DNA from: Betaproteobacteria bacterium
Lineage (GTDB): Bacteria > Pseudomonadota > Gammaproteobacteria > Burkholderiales > Casimicrobiaceae
Direction of reading: 5' to 3'
Length of the DNA stretch: 64,000 bases
Assembly: GCA_004293675.1 (NCBI GenBank)
Contig: READ01000041.1
Location: 1 to 64,000, forward strand
Shown: positions 63,247-64,000 of the stretch, in pieces
Layout of the letters: each line of letters starts with the position of its first letter
Position numbering within the stretch: the first letter of the stretch is position 1
The notes under the pieces: model-generated
Database searches by the model: none
What the model saw: only the letters and a program-made list of their open reading frames with translations
Told to the model about the DNA's origin: nothing
Program-made: the position numbers and the translations under genes

Positions 63247-63768
63247 ATGAACCTAGTCAACTGCACTTTTGAACTCCACGCCCACGCCATCCTTGAAATC
63301 TTCAACGATGCGATCTTGAATTCCACAGCGCTCTACGAATACAAACCGCGCACCATGGAGACGATGCAAGCTTGGTTCGCTACAAAGGCGACGAATCGTT
63401 TTCCGGTGATCGGCGCCGTGAACGGTGCGGGCGAGTTGATGGGGTTCGCGAGCTACGGCACATTTCGAGCTTTTCCGGCGAACAAATACAGTGTTGAGCA
63501 TTCGGTGTACGTGCATGCAAACCATCGTGGTCAAGGTGTCAGCGTGGTGCTGATGAAAGCGCTGATCGAGCGCGCCCGCGCCGCCGAACTCCACGCCCTT
63601 ATTGGCGGCATTGACGCCGCGAATACGACGAGCATTGCGCTGCACGAAAAGCTGGGTTTCACGCATTCGGGCACCATCCGACACGCAGCGTTTAAGTTTG
63701 GGCGCTGGTTGGATTTGGCGTTTTATCAATTGCTGCTGGACACACCCAGCACGCCGGTCGACGGGTAG
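63247..63768 (+). CDS. GNAT acetyltransferase (phosphinothricin-type)
   Basis: 173 residues. Follows the PAT/YncA-like pattern: ILEIFNDAILNSTALYEYKP, GFASYGTFRAFPANKYSVEH, then motif A SVYVHANHRGQGVSVVLMKA (R-G-x-G-x) binding acetyl-CoA. Motif B is ANTTSIALHEKLGFTHSGTI. Acceptors in the family include phosphinothricin, methionine sulfoximine and free amino acids. It is 9 bp before the next GNAT gene, so the two are probably co-transcribed. Confidence 0.92.
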   Translation: MNLVNCTFELHAHAILEIFNDAILNSTALYEYKPRTMETMQAWFATKATNRFPVIGAVNGAGELMGFASYGTFRAFPANKYSVEHSVYVHANHRGQGVSVVLMKALIERARAAELHALIGGIDAANTTSIALHEKLGFTHSGTIRHAAFKFGRWLDLAFYQLLLDTPSTPVDG

Positions 63769-63777
63769 TTTTTAGCC

Positions 63778-64000
63778 ATGAGCTTCACAATCCAACAAAT
63801 CACAGAACCGATTTCCGAATCGCAGTTAGACGAGCTCTCTGAAACGCTCATCGAAGCGGTCGCAGGGGGCGGCTCCATCAGCTTCATGCATCCCGTTTCG
63901 ACGGACTTGGCGGAGTCGTTTTGGCGCGGCATATCGGCGGGCGTGGCGCGCGGTGAGCGTGCGTTGCTGGTGGCCGTTGATGACGCTGATCGAATCGTTG
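63778..64000 (+). CDS. GNAT acetyltransferase, N-terminal part (cut by window end)
   Basis: An open frame of at least 74 codons from ATG 63778 runs to the window edge: MSFTIQQITEPISESQLDEL, SETLIEAVAGGGSISFMHPV, STDLAESFWRGISAGVARGE and RALLVAVDD. The pattern is that of the first helix pair and strand of a GNAT acetyltransferase. The acetyl-CoA motif would lie beyond the window. Start 9 bp after the stop of the previous acetyltransferase, which has no clear RBS. Confidence 0.75.
   Translation, partial: MSFTIQQITEPISESQLDELSETLIEAVAGGGSISFMHPVSTDLAESFWRGISAGVARGERALLVAVDDADRIV

Noticed and set aside
63069-63326. 85-codon minus frame ending at a hairpin
   Set aside because: Overlaps the start of the GNAT gene and matches no family; the hairpin lacks a T-run. 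Possible but not supported.

Overview
The window looks like a chromosomal segment of a betaproteobacterium, most likely Burkholderiales or a close relative. The signs are the dacC-type carboxypeptidase / D-amino-acid transaminase / DUF493 / lipB / lipA order, hemC-hemD, a divergent uvrA versus MFS-ssb neighbourhood, an alanine/lysine-rich histone-like tail, a phasin and a YaeQ protein. No rRNA, tRNA or CRISPR array was recognised. The species cannot be named from this sequence alone.

Layout. 1-0.5 kb holds REP-like repeats. 0.5-2.2 kb carries ssb and an MFS transporter (minus strand). 2.6-14.8 kb is an accessory block: an integron integrase with a LexA box on its start codon, an attI core, two gene cassettes with attC sites (GNAT acetyltransferase, thioesterase), wrecked IS1182- and IS630-type transposases, a broken copy of an NTF2-like gene whose intact copy lies 7 kb away, and a pgaA-pgaB pair without pgaC/pgaD. 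uvrA (14.9-17.8 kb) follows. Because ssb-MFS-uvrA is normally contiguous in betaproteobacteria, this block is probably an insertion. 18-25 kb holds a pseudouridine synthase, a MacA-like adaptor with an ABC ATPase, a MaoC hydratase, an alpha/beta-hydrolase-like protein and msrP-DUF2306-msrQ. 25-34 kb holds an M16 peptidase, dadA and the cell wall/lipoate operon. In that operon lipB is interrupted in frame by a DUF559 nuclease-like domain flanked by long inverted repeats.

34-38 kb is a membrane-integrity operon: an unknown small protein, PspA, a YqiJ/NfeD-like protein and a YqiK-type flotillin. 38-48 kb is mostly housekeeping or metabolic: a VOC protein, a thioredoxin-like protein, hemC-hemD, a 2-hydroxyacid dehydrogenase, an epoxide-hydrolase-like protein, YaeQ, a cupin, a thioesterase, a transglutaminase, a sterol-desaturase-type protein, a lipoprotein and a lipase. 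48-54 kb holds a SWIB domain with an H1-like tail, a Marinobacter-type two-domain fatty acyl-CoA reductase, a phasin, a patatin and an exported ATP-dependent DNA ligase. 54.4-59.6 kb is a three-gene minus-strand operon of patatin phospholipase, CHAT (caspase-like) protease and ComEC-like metallo-beta-lactamase-fold protein. It is the best candidate for an uncharacterised conflict or cell-death system. The window ends with a fatty-acid desaturase, a DUF2314 protein and two GNAT acetyltransferases.

Two genome-wide patterns stand out. First, at least eight copies (A-H) of a 110-140 bp AT-rich intergenic hairpin element share an ATGCC-n-TATGAAATA-GGC core and CAGCTA/CCTAGCT-like ends. Second, three GC-rich inverted-repeat elements occur, two empty (17.96 and 21.02 kb) and one carrying the DUF559 reading frame inside lipB.
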